Origin: Syntrophales bacterium
GTDB taxonomy: Bacteria > Desulfobacterota > Syntrophia > Syntrophales > UBA2210
Length of the DNA stretch: 10,894 nucleotides
NCBI GenBank assembly: GCA_030655735.1
Contig: JAUSPK010000145.1
Coordinates: forward strand, 1-10,894
Direction of reading: 5' to 3'
Below are positions 1 to 6,786 of this stretch, one piece after another (position 1 is the first letter of the stretch; each line of letters opens with the position of its first letter). The notes beneath the pieces are model-generated. The model was given only the letters and a program-made list of their open reading frames with translations. It ran no database searches and was not told the DNA's origin. A program made the position numbers and the translations under genes.

Positions 1-2
1 AT

Positions 3-314
3 GACGGGATCAATAACCGGGTTGAACGAATGATGGCGGACGGGCTTGTAGGAGAAGTCGAACGGCTTCTGGAGATGGGGTATGACGAATCGGCACTCCC
101 CCTGCAATCCATGACCTACCGGAATGTGATCTCCTATATCCGAGGGAACCAGAGCCGGCAGGATATGGTGAGGCTGATCAAACGCGATACGAGGCACTAC
201 GCGAGGCGCCAGCTGACATGGTTCAGAAGAGACCCGGCCATCAAATGGTTTGCCCCTCAGGATGAAAATATGATAAGCAGGGCAGTCAAATCACGGGTTT
301 TGGGGCCTTGCTGA
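3..314 (+). CDS. miaA: tRNA dimethylallyltransferase, C-terminal part (5' end outside window)
   Basis: This is the last 103 codons of a gene that enters from the left; the frame is open from base 3 and stops with TGA at 312-314. MiaA transfers a dimethylallyl group from DMAPP to N6 of A37 in tRNAs that read UNN codons, in the cytoplasm. The visible part carries the family's C-terminal signature: a helical stretch (INNRVERMMADGLVGEVERL), then the block ending TRHYARRQLTWFRRD, which matches the conserved T-R-x-Y-A-(K/R)-R-Q-x-T-W-F-R motif. The usual G-Y-(K/R) a little upstream reads T-Y-R here (SMTYRNVISYI). The N-terminal P-loop lies outside the window. The last residues (VLGPC) fall in a G-rich stretch next to a heptamer repeat. 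It is followed 40 bases later by valS on the same strand, probably in one operon. Identity is secure from the C-terminal motif. Confidence 0.93.
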   Translation, partial: DGINNRVERMMADGLVGEVERLLEMGYDESALPLQSMTYRNVISYIRGNQSRQDMVRLIKRDTRHYARRQLTWFRRDPAIKWFAPQDENMISRAVKSRVLGPC

Positions 315-316
315 CA

Positions 317-339
317 CCCAGAGCTCGAAACTCAAGACG
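317..339. repeat. Degenerate heptamer repeat before valS
   Basis: Three consecutive 7-base units read CCCAGAG, CTCGAAA and CTCAAGA, followed by CG. They fill most of the 40-base miaA-valS gap and end just before the valS ribosome binding site. The last two units match the block before birA at 13 of 15 bases. Confidence 0.5.
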
Positions 340-354
340 TAAGAAGGACGTGTT

Positions 355-3009
355 ATGGCAAGAGAAGAACTTAGTAAGGTATATGAATCTCGAGATGTTG
401 AAGAAAAGTGGTACCAACGCTGGCTCGACGAAGGGCTGTTTCATGCCCAGGACGCCAGCGACAAAGAATCCTTTTCAATAGTGATTCCCCCGCCGAATGT
501 TACCGGGATACTTCACATGGGGCACGCACTGAACAACACCCTTCAGGACATCATTGTGCGTTACAAGAGAATGCAGGGCTACAATACGCTCTGGATGCCC
601 GGAACCGATCATGCGGGGATAGCCACCCAGAACGTGGTGGAGCAGGAACTGGCCCGGGAGGGGAAATCGCGGCATGATATCGGGAGGGAAAAATTTATAG
701 AGAGGGTATGGGAGTGGAGAAAGAAGTACGGCGGCGTCATCATAAATCAGCTGCACAAACTGGGATGCTCCTGTGACTGGTCCCGGGAAAGATTTACCAT
801 GGATGAGGGCCTGTCCCGGGCGGTGCGGGAGGTCTTTGTCCGACTCTACAATGACGGCCTCATATATCAGGATGATTACATAGTAAACTGGTGCCCGCGT
901 TGTCATACGGCCATATCCGACCTCGAGGTTGAATACGCGGAAGAGGCGACGAGCCTCTGGCACATACGCTATCCCTATGCGGACGGTAAAGGAGAGATCA
1001 TCGTCGCCACCACCCGTCCCGAGACCATGCTGGGCGATACCGCCGTCGCAGTCAACCCCGATGACGAACGGTATACTGACCTCATAGGGAAGGATGTTAT
1101 CCTCCCCATCGTGAATAAACGGATACCGATCATAGCGGATGACTACGTCTCCAAAGAGTTCGGAACCGGCGCGGTGAAGATAACACCGTCGGCGGACCCC
1201 AACGACTTTGCCATGGCGCAGCGGCACGATCTCGAGGTGATCACCATCATGGATGGCGATGCCATTATCAATGAGAATGGGGGGGTCTATCAGGGACAGG
1301 ACTGTTACACATGCAGGACAAATATTGTGGAGGATCTCAAAGCGGGCGGATATCTTGTAAAAACAGAGCCTTATTCACATAACCTGGGGCGTTGCTATCG
1401 GTGTAAAACCATTGTGGAACCTGCGGTGTCCAAGCAGTGGTTCGTCAAGGTAAAACCCCTCGCACGGACCGCCATCGCCGCAGTTGTGAAGGGGGACACA
1501 AAGATTGTTCCCCCCATGTGGGAGGCCACCTATTTCGACTGGATGGATAACATACGAGACTGGTGCATCTCCCGGCAGATATGGTGGGGGCACCGGATAC
1601 CGGTGTGGTATTGCGATGAATGCGGCAAAGCGATCGTAGCCACCGAAGACCCCGACCGCTGCCCTGAATGTGGAGGGACTTCTCTCAGGCAGGATGAAGA
1701 TGTCCTGGATACCTGGTTCAGTTCCGCGCTCTGGCCCTTCTCGACCATGGGGTGGCCCGACAAGACGGAGGCCCTTGAGACCTTCTATCCTACCTCGCTC
1801 CTTATTACCGGTTTTGATATCATATTCTTTTGGGTGGCCAGGATGATGATGATGGGACTCTATGTCATGGGGAAGGTCCCCTTCGCGGATGTCTATCTGC
1901 ACGCCCTTGTTCGCGATGAAAAGGGCGAGAAGATGAGTAAATCAAAGGGGAACAGCGTCGATCCACTCGCAATGATTGACAAGTATGGCTCGGATGCCCT
2001 CCGCTTTACCCTCGCGGCCTTTACCGCTCAGGGGAGAGACGTGAAGATGTCTGAGGAACGGATCAAGGGATACGGGCATTTTGTCAATAAGATATGGAAC
2101 ACGGCCCGGTTTTCCCTGATGAACCTTGAAGACTATTCCGGCGAGATCCCACCGGAAAAGGAAACCTTCTCCCTGTGCGACCGGTGGATCAGAGACAGTC
2201 TGAACAGCACGGTGATTGATGTAAGGCAGCATCTTGATGGGTACCGCTTTAATGAAGCTGCGGGCAGGATCTATCAGTTTGTCTGGCATGAGTTCTGTGA
2301 CTGGTACCTTGAGCTGATAAAGCCGGCCCTGTATGACAAACGGCCCCTGCAGGAGAAACGCGTCGCCCAGTATACGCTGCTCACCGTGTTGAAGACAGCG
2401 CTCCAGCTTCTCCATCCCTTCATGCCCTTTGTCACGGAGGAGATATGGCAGAAGGTAACTCAGGATGAGGGATCAATCATGGTGAGCAGATTCCCCGAAC
2501 CGGATGACTCCCTCGAGGACAGAGATGCGCGCGACCGCATGGAGCTCATTCAGAGTATTATAAACAGTATCAGAAATATACGGGGCGTCATGAATATCAG
2601 TCCTTCGAGGAAGCTGAAGATACTCATCTCCGTTCCGGACAGCGGTACACTCTCCATTATGGAGACGGGCAGGGAGTATATACTAGACAGCGCGAATCTG
2701 GAAGACCTGGCAATAGAGGCCAATGCCCGGGAGCCAAAGGGGTCTGCGACGGGAGTCGTCGGGTCCGTAAGGGTATACGTATTACTGGAGGGTGTCGTGG
2801 ATGTCGCGGCTGAGAAGGAACGGCTTGAAAGGGAGATCGAAAAACTTGAGAAAGATCTCGGCATCGTTTCCAAAAAGCTGGGAAACCGGGATTTTATGGA
2901 AAAGGCGTCCCCGGAGATCGTTAAAAAGGAAGAAACCAAGTTCAACACCCTGAAGGAGAAGAGTCGGGTGCTTGAAGACGCCTTGAACAGGCTTCGTGAT
3001 ATGGCGTGA
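355..3009 (+). CDS. valS: Valyl-tRNA synthetase
   Basis: A class Ia aminoacyl-tRNA synthetase that charges tRNA-Val with valine. At 884 aa it is full length for the bacterial type. The HIGH motif is HMGH at residues 54-57, after PPPNVTG; KMSKS is exact at 526-530. The editing (CP1) domain holds TTRPE at 219-223. Two four-cysteine zinc sites are visible: C180/C183 with C347/C350, and C420/C423 with C436/C439. This is the arrangement known for Thermus ValRS. A further pair, C317/C320, lies in the insert. After the anticodon-binding domain, about the last 65 residues form a heptad-rich coiled coil typical of the ValRS tRNA-binding arm. The start ATG has AAGGA at 344-348, spaced 6 bases. The stop lies just before nadC (ATG 3018), and the nadC Shine-Dalgarno overlaps the stop codon, so translation is probably coupled. 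The nearest confusable family, IleRS, is excluded by the length and the C-terminal arm. Confidence 0.98.
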   Translation: MAREELSKVYESRDVEEKWYQRWLDEGLFHAQDASDKESFSIVIPPPNVTGILHMGHALNNTLQDIIVRYKRMQGYNTLWMPGTDHAGIATQNVVEQELAREGKSRHDIGREKFIERVWEWRKKYGGVIINQLHKLGCSCDWSRERFTMDEGLSRAVREVFVRLYNDGLIYQDDYIVNWCPRCHTAISDLEVEYAEEATSLWHIRYPYADGKGEIIVATTRPETMLGDTAVAVNPDDERYTDLIGKDVILPIVNKRIPIIADDYVSKEFGTGAVKITPSADPNDFAMAQRHDLEVITIMDGDAIINENGGVYQGQDCYTCRTNIVEDLKAGGYLVKTEPYSHNLGRCYRCKTIVEPAVSKQWFVKVKPLARTAIAAVVKGDTKIVPPMWEATYFDWMDNIRDWCISRQIWWGHRIPVWYCDECGKAIVATEDPDRCPECGGTSLRQDEDVLDTWFSSALWPFSTMGWPDKTEALETFYPTSLLITGFDIIFFWVARMMMMGLYVMGKVPFADVYLHALVRDEKGEKMSKSKGNSVDPLAMIDKYGSDALRFTLAAFTAQGRDVKMSEERIKGYGHFVNKIWNTARFSLMNLEDYSGEIPPEKETFSLCDRWIRDSLNSTVIDVRQHLDGYRFNEAAGRIYQFVWHEFCDWYLELIKPALYDKRPLQEKRVAQYTLLTVLKTALQLLHPFMPFVTEEIWQKVTQDEGSIMVSRFPEPDDSLEDRDARDRMELIQSIINSIRNIRGVMNISPSRKLKILISVPDSGTLSIMETGREYILDSANLEDLAIEANAREPKGSATGVVGSVRVYVLLEGVVDVAAEKERLEREIEKLEKDLGIVSKKLGNRDFMEKASPEIVKKEETKFNTLKEKSRVLEDALNRLRDMA

Positions 3010-3013
3010 GGGG
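3008..3013 (+). promoter_or_regulatory. Ribosome binding site of nadC, inside the valS stop
   Basis: GAGGGG overlaps the valS TGA (3007-3009) and lies 4 bases before ATG 3018. It supports that ATG over the in-frame GTG at 3006, which has no comparable site, and suggests translational coupling from valS to nadC. Confidence 0.6.
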
Positions 3014-3017
3014 TGTC

Positions 3018-3860
3018 ATGGGTTCAGATGTCAGTTTGAAGGAACTGATTCAGAGGGCGCTTGATGAAGACATTGGGTCCGGCGACCTTACCACAACAGC
3101 TGTTCTTACCGGCGGAGAGACCGGCGTCGCACAGGCGGTCTCGAAGGCGGATATCATCGTTGCGGGGATTGATGTCTTCAGGGAGGTATTTTACGTCCTG
3201 GATCCGTCCCTGGCCTTTGAGGCGTATTCCACCGACGGCCGGGCAGCAGGTAAGGGGGATCTTCTCGCCTGCATCTCGGGTAGTCTGAAGAACATCCTCC
3301 TGGCGGAGCGCGTCGCGTTGAATTTTTTTCAGAGGATGTGCGGAATTGCCACGATAACGAACAGATACGTTGAAGAGGTACAGGGTACCGGGGTCAGGAT
3401 ACTGGATACGAGAAAGACCACACCGACCCTAAGGGGCCTTGAAAAATACGCGGTCAAGGTAGGGGGGGGGACGAACCACCGGTTCGGCCTGTATGACGGT
3501 GTGATGATCAAGGATAATCACATCAGCGCTGCGGGGTCTATCTCGAACGCGGTACGAAAAGTGACAGGAAGCATTCCCCCCGAAATAAAGATTGAAGTGG
3601 AGACAAAGAACCTCCGGGAGGTCGCGGAAGCCCTTGCCGCAAAGGCCGATATCATCATGCTGGATAATATGGGGCAGGGCGAGATGAAAGAGGCGGTCTC
3701 TCTAATCGGTGGCAAGGCTCTGGTCGAGGCATCAGGGAATGTCACCCTGTCGAATGTGAGGGAGATTGCAAAGACAGGGGTGGATTTTATATCTGTTGGG
3801 GCCCTTACCCACTCCGCACCAGCCGCCGATATATCCCTTGTGTTTGAGAACAAAAAGTGA
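3018..3860 (+). CDS. nadC: Nicotinate-nucleotide diphosphorylase (carboxylating), quinolinate phosphoribosyltransferase
   Basis: This enzyme converts quinolinate and PRPP to nicotinate mononucleotide, CO2 and PPi, the entry step of de novo NAD synthesis. It is cytoplasmic and normally a dimer or hexamer. From ATG 3018 it is 280 aa, the usual length. Family motifs run in order: DEDIGSGDLTT (residues 17-27), LAERVALNFFQRMCGIAT (95-112), DTRKTTPTLRGLEKYAVKVG starting at 130, GGTNHRFGLYD ending at 160 (the substrate phosphate and carboxylate binding lysines, arginines and histidine), and MIKDNHI (163-169). The C-terminal half continues the alpha/beta barrel (EVETKNL, IMLDNM, EASGNV, ISVGALTHS). 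An in-frame GTG at 3006 would add four residues, but GAGGGG at 3008-3013 sits just before ATG 3018, so I prefer the ATG. A run of nine G bases (3462-3470) codes for the conserved GGG. No other NAD-synthesis gene is present in the window. Confidence 0.97.
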   Translation: MGSDVSLKELIQRALDEDIGSGDLTTTAVLTGGETGVAQAVSKADIIVAGIDVFREVFYVLDPSLAFEAYSTDGRAAGKGDLLACISGSLKNILLAERVALNFFQRMCGIATITNRYVEEVQGTGVRILDTRKTTPTLRGLEKYAVKVGGGTNHRFGLYDGVMIKDNHISAAGSISNAVRKVTGSIPPEIKIEVETKNLREVAEALAAKADIIMLDNMGQGEMKEAVSLIGGKALVEASGNVTLSNVREIAKTGVDFISVGALTHSAPAADISLVFENKK

Positions 3861-3863
3861 GGA

Positions 3864-3900
3864 GTTAGGGGTCAGGGGTACTAACCCGAAACTCGAGACC
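3864..3900. repeat. Degenerate heptamer repeat between nadC and birA
   Basis: Five units fall in exact 7-base phase: GTTAGGG, GTCAGGG, GTACTAA, CCCGAAA and CTCGAGA, then CC and the birA ATG. G-rich units come first and C-rich units second, so the block is roughly self-complementary. It takes up nearly the whole intergenic space and replaces a normal ribosome binding site. Confidence 0.55.
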
Positions 3901-4698
3901 ATGGACCGAAAATTTAATAAAACCAATCTGGAGAAACTCCTTTCCGGTTGCCTCATAGGACACAGAATTCACTTCTTTGATACTATTGACTCGACGAATA
4001 GTTATGCGGCCGTGCTTGCCACCGGTGGTGCCCGTGAAGGCGAGGTGGTGATAGCCGACTGTCAGACGGCGGGGAGAGGAAGGCTGAGGGAGAGGGTATG
4101 GCAATCACCCCCCGGCAGAAACCTTTACACGTCCATCATATTGCGGCCCGACATACCCCCTGTCTTTGCCCCTGGGCTGACCCTTGTCGCCGGAGTGGCG
4201 GTGGCCGAACTGCTGGGTGGCTATTGCCCTGTCTCGCTCAAGTGGCCCAACGATGTCCTGGCGGGGGGGAGGAAGATATCCGGAATACTGACGGAGATGA
4301 GAAGCAAGGGATCTAAGGTTGATTTTGTTGTTGTGGGGATCGGCATTAATGTCAATATGGAGCCGGGTGATTTTAGGGAAGAGATTCGCCCCCTGTCCAC
4401 ATCACTGAAGGAACAGACATCAAAGAAGGTTTCACGCCTTGAGTTGACAGCCGGTCTGTACTGCTTGCTGGAGAACTGGTACCGGATCTTCATTGAGAGT
4501 GGCTTTGCCCCCGTCAGGGACCGGTGGCTGGAATGTTCCAATATAGTGGGGAAAACTATTGAGGTTACCGACAAAGGTGTTGTACAAAGGGGGAGATGTC
4601 AGGGAATAGATGACGAAGGTATGCTTTTGCTCGTCGATGAGAAAAACAGGACGGTTCCTGTACGGTCAGGAGATGTAACTATACAGAAAGACAGGTGA
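3901..4698 (+). CDS. birA: Biotin--[acetyl-CoA-carboxylase] ligase, catalytic form without DNA-binding domain
   Basis: It activates biotin with ATP and attaches it to the lysine of biotin carboxyl carrier domains. From ATG 3901 it is 265 aa. The biotin-loop motif is AGRGRLRERVW (57-67), followed by SPPGRNLYTSI. KWPNDV (114-119) and GRKISGILTE (123-132, with the catalytic-type lysine) follow, then VVVGIGINV (143-151). The small SH3-like C-terminal domain is at about 215-262. The winged-helix N-terminus of E. coli BirA is absent, so this is a group I ligase and should not repress a biotin operon by itself. The reading frame is open upstream into nadC, but the family begins near HRIHFFDTIDSTNS, so the ATG fits. 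There is no good Shine-Dalgarno: only GAGA lies just upstream, inside a heptamer repeat block. The coaX start is 6 bases downstream. Biotin synthesis genes are not in the window. Confidence 0.95.
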   Translation: MDRKFNKTNLEKLLSGCLIGHRIHFFDTIDSTNSYAAVLATGGAREGEVVIADCQTAGRGRLRERVWQSPPGRNLYTSIILRPDIPPVFAPGLTLVAGVAVAELLGGYCPVSLKWPNDVLAGGRKISGILTEMRSKGSKVDFVVVGIGINVNMEPGDFREEIRPLSTSLKEQTSKKVSRLELTAGLYCLLENWYRIFIESGFAPVRDRWLECSNIVGKTIEVTDKGVVQRGRCQGIDDEGMLLLVDEKNRTVPVRSGDVTIQKDR

Positions 4699-4704
4699 TA
4701 TGCT

Positions 4705-5469
4705 ATGCTTCTGGTTATCGATGTGGGAAACACGAATACCGTTATCGGTATTTATGAGGAGGAGAAGCTCCTGAACCACTGGAGGATTCGTACGGTGGTG
4801 GATCATACCATCGACGAATACGGGATGCTGGTACTGAACCTCTACAAGACCAGCAAGGTCGGTTCGCGATCCATCAGCAATATCATCATATCGTGCGTCG
4901 TTCCTTCCATGCTGAACATACTGGAACCCCTCTGCCAGAAGTATTTTCATGTTACCCCCCTCATCGTGGGGCCGGGGATAAAGACCGGCATGCCGATATA
5001 CTACGATAATCCGCGAGAGGTGGGGGCCGACAGGGTCGTCAACGCCGTCGCCGCCCATGAGAAATACGAGGGAGATCTCATCATTGTGGATTTCGGCACG
5101 GCAACCACCTTTGATTATGTCACGGGGAAAGGGGAGTACATGGGTGGATGCATAGCGCCGGGAGTTGTTATATCAAGCGAGGCGCTCTTTAAACGGGCCG
5201 CCAAGCTGCCGCCGGTTGAGCTGTGCAAACCCCGGCACGTGATTGCCAAGGACACGGTGAGCAGCATGCAGGCTGGCATCGTCTTCGGATACGCCGGCCT
5301 TGTGGACGGGCTTGTGAACCGTATCAAAGAAGAGGCACAGACGGAGCCCCTCGTTATTGCGACCGGCGGACTGGCGAATGTCATAGCCGAGGAAACCAGC
5401 ACCATCAATCATATCGATGAGATGCTGACCCTGGAAGGACTTCGGATAATCCATTCAAGAAACGTGTAG
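4705..5469 (+). CDS. coaX: Type III pantothenate kinase
   Basis: It phosphorylates pantothenate, the first step of CoA synthesis, using the ASKHA (actin/hsp70-like) fold. Type III enzymes need a monovalent cation, have high Km for ATP and are not inhibited by CoA. The 254 aa length is normal. Motifs: the N-terminal phosphate-1 loop IDVGNTNTVIG (5-15), the pantothenate-binding block GADRVVNA (107-114, catalytic aspartate D109), the second phosphate loop VDFGTATT (128-135), GGCIAPG (147-153) and the adenosine-side ATGG (219-222). AGGTGA at 4693-4698, which includes the birA stop, sits 6 bases before the ATG. The birA-coaX pairing recurs in several bacterial phyla. It is the last + strand gene of the operon, and its final 15 bases overlap the end of trmFO on the other strand. 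Confidence 0.97.
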   Translation: MLLVIDVGNTNTVIGIYEEEKLLNHWRIRTVVDHTIDEYGMLVLNLYKTSKVGSRSISNIIISCVVPSMLNILEPLCQKYFHVTPLIVGPGIKTGMPIYYDNPREVGADRVVNAVAAHEKYEGDLIIVDFGTATTFDYVTGKGEYMGGCIAPGVVISSEALFKRAAKLPPVELCKPRHVIAKDTVSSMQAGIVFGYAGLVDGLVNRIKEEAQTEPLVIATGGLANVIAEETSTINHIDEMLTLEGLRIIHSRNV

Positions 5470-6786
5470 CTCCATCCATTCCTTCAGCGCGACGAGGGAG
5501 CGTTCGGCATACAGCCGCCCCCTTTCCCTCTTCGGTCCCCGCCCTTCAAGAGGGACAAAGAGACCGAAGTTCACGTTCATAGGCTGGAAGGTCTTATAAT
5601 CGGCGTTTGTGATATGGTGGAGAAGCGCGCCCAGGGCGGTTGTCTCAGGGGGGGGTGTCATGTCCTCTCCCGCGATCTGCCGACAGGCGTTTATCCCCGC
5701 CATCAGCCCCATCGCCGACGATTCCACATACCCCTCGACCCCCGTAATCTGCCCCGCGAAAAAGATATCGTCGTTGGAGCGAAGTTGCAGTGTCTTCCTG
5801 AGCAAGGTTGGGGAGTTTATGAAGGTATTGCGGTGCATGCTGCCGTAACGGGCGAAGTCCGCCTCTCCCAGCCCCGGGATCATTTGAAGTATCCGCTTCT
5901 GCTCGGGCCATTTCAGCTTTGTCTGAAATCCCACCAGGTTATAGAGGGTCCCCGTGTTGTTTTCCTGCCGGAGCTGGACCACACCGTGGGGCCGTTTCCC
6001 CGTTTTCGGGTCGGTAAGGCCCACCGGTTTCATCGGACCGAAGAGCAGGGTCTTTGGTCCTCTCCTTGCCAGGACTTCGATGGGAAGGCATCCCTCGAAA
6101 CAGTGCTTGTCTTCAAAATCCCTGAAAGGGACCTCCTCTCCCCCCACAAGCTCTGTCCAGAACCGTTCGTATTCCTCCCTCGTCATGGGACAGTTCAGAT
6201 AATCCCCTGTGTCGCCCTCCTCGTATCTCGATGCCCTGAAGACTTGAGCGTAGTCGATGGACTCGGCCTCTACGATGGGTGATATGGCGTCATAGAAGTA
6301 GAGATATTCATCTCCGGTAAGGGAGGATATCTCCCGTGCCAGGGATTCGGATGTGAGGGGTCCGGTGGCGATAATAACGAGAGAATCTTCAGGTATTCTG
6401 GTGATCTCTTCCCTGGATATCCGGATCCTGGCGGACGCGAGCCGGTCTTCAATGTAGCGCGAAAAAAGGGTCCTGTCCACGGCAAGGGCCTTCCCCGCCG
6501 GGACGGCCGTGGCGTCGGCGGCCTCCATGATAAGCGAACCCATTATCCGCATCTCCTCTTTCAGGAGGCCGACGGCGTTTCCTGTCGCGTCTGAGCGAAA
6601 AGAATTGCTGCATACGAGCTCCGCGAGGAGGGGAGAGGTGTGAGCTGGTGAGAACCGGGAGGGCTTCATCTCGCAGAGGAGGACATCAAACCCCCTTTTG
6701 GATAGCTGCCACGCGGCCTCACAGCCGGCAAGACCTCCGCCAATGATTACAATGGGTTTCTGGTTTCTGGTTTTAGGGTGGTTCAC
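5455..6786 (-). CDS. trmFO: Methylenetetrahydrofolate--tRNA-(uracil-5-)-methyltransferase
   Basis: This flavoprotein makes m5U54 in the tRNA T-loop using methylenetetrahydrofolate and FADH2, unlike the SAM-dependent TrmA. The frame is open well upstream within topA, but the FAD-binding motif IIGGGLAGCEAA must lie near the N-terminus. A GTG at 6786-6784 gives 443 aa, the usual length, and overlaps the topA TGA as GTGA. Motifs: GGGLAGCEAA (16-25), LAELVCSNSFRSDATGN (54-70) with C59, the conserved cysteine of the FAD/catalytic site, YLNCPMT (196-202), HCFEGCLPIE (228-237) whose cysteine (C233 or C229) should be the second conserved one, and the C-terminal PMNVNFGLFVPL. The first ten residues (MNHPKTRNQK) lack family character and are partly coded by a heptamer repeat. 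The only Shine-Dalgarno-like site, AAGGA, is 12 bases away, so initiation probably relies on coupling to topA. Confidence 0.96.
   Translation of the reverse strand: MNHPKTRNQKPIVIIGGGLAGCEAAWQLSKRGFDVLLCEMKPSRFSPAHTSPLLAELVCSNSFRSDATGNAVGLLKEEMRIMGSLIMEAADATAVPAGKALAVDRTLFSRYIEDRLASARIRISREEITRIPEDSLVIIATGPLTSESLAREISSLTGDEYLYFYDAISPIVEAESIDYAQVFRASRYEEGDTGDYLNCPMTREEYERFWTELVGGEEVPFRDFEDKHCFEGCLPIEVLARRGPKTLLFGPMKPVGLTDPKTGKRPHGVVQLRQENNTGTLYNLVGFQTKLKWPEQKRILQMIPGLGEADFARYGSMHRNTFINSPTLLRKTLQLRSNDDIFFAGQITGVEGYVESSAMGLMAGINACRQIAGEDMTPPPETTALGALLHHITNADYKTFQPMNVNFGLFVPLEGRGPKRERGRLYAERSLVALKEWMELHVS
6754..6780. repeat. Degenerate heptamer repeat inside the trmFO N-terminus
   Basis: On the + strand the units are GGGTTTC, TGGTTTC and TGGTTTT, then AGGGTG. 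On the trmFO sense strand this is C-rich (CCAGAAA repeated). It begins 6 bases after the GTG start and codes for the weakly conserved extension between the start and the FAD motif. Confidence 0.55.

Noticed and set aside
475..1227. 250-codon open frame antisense to valS, and similar long frames antisense to valS at 1375-1902 and 1942-2415
   Set aside because: Each lies wholly within valS, whose protein is conserved throughout. The antisense translations show no recognisable family and are rich in Arg, His, Gly and Pro, as expected from the complement of a GC-rich gene.
3766..3900. Extension of birA upstream into nadC
   Set aside because: The extra 45 residues are out-of-frame nadC plus the repeat and do not resemble the BirA winged helix. 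ATG 3901 fits a catalytic-domain-only ligase.
5614..6282. 222-codon + strand frame after coaX, antisense to trmFO
   Set aside because: It lies inside the conserved trmFO coding sequence. Its translation has no domain character.
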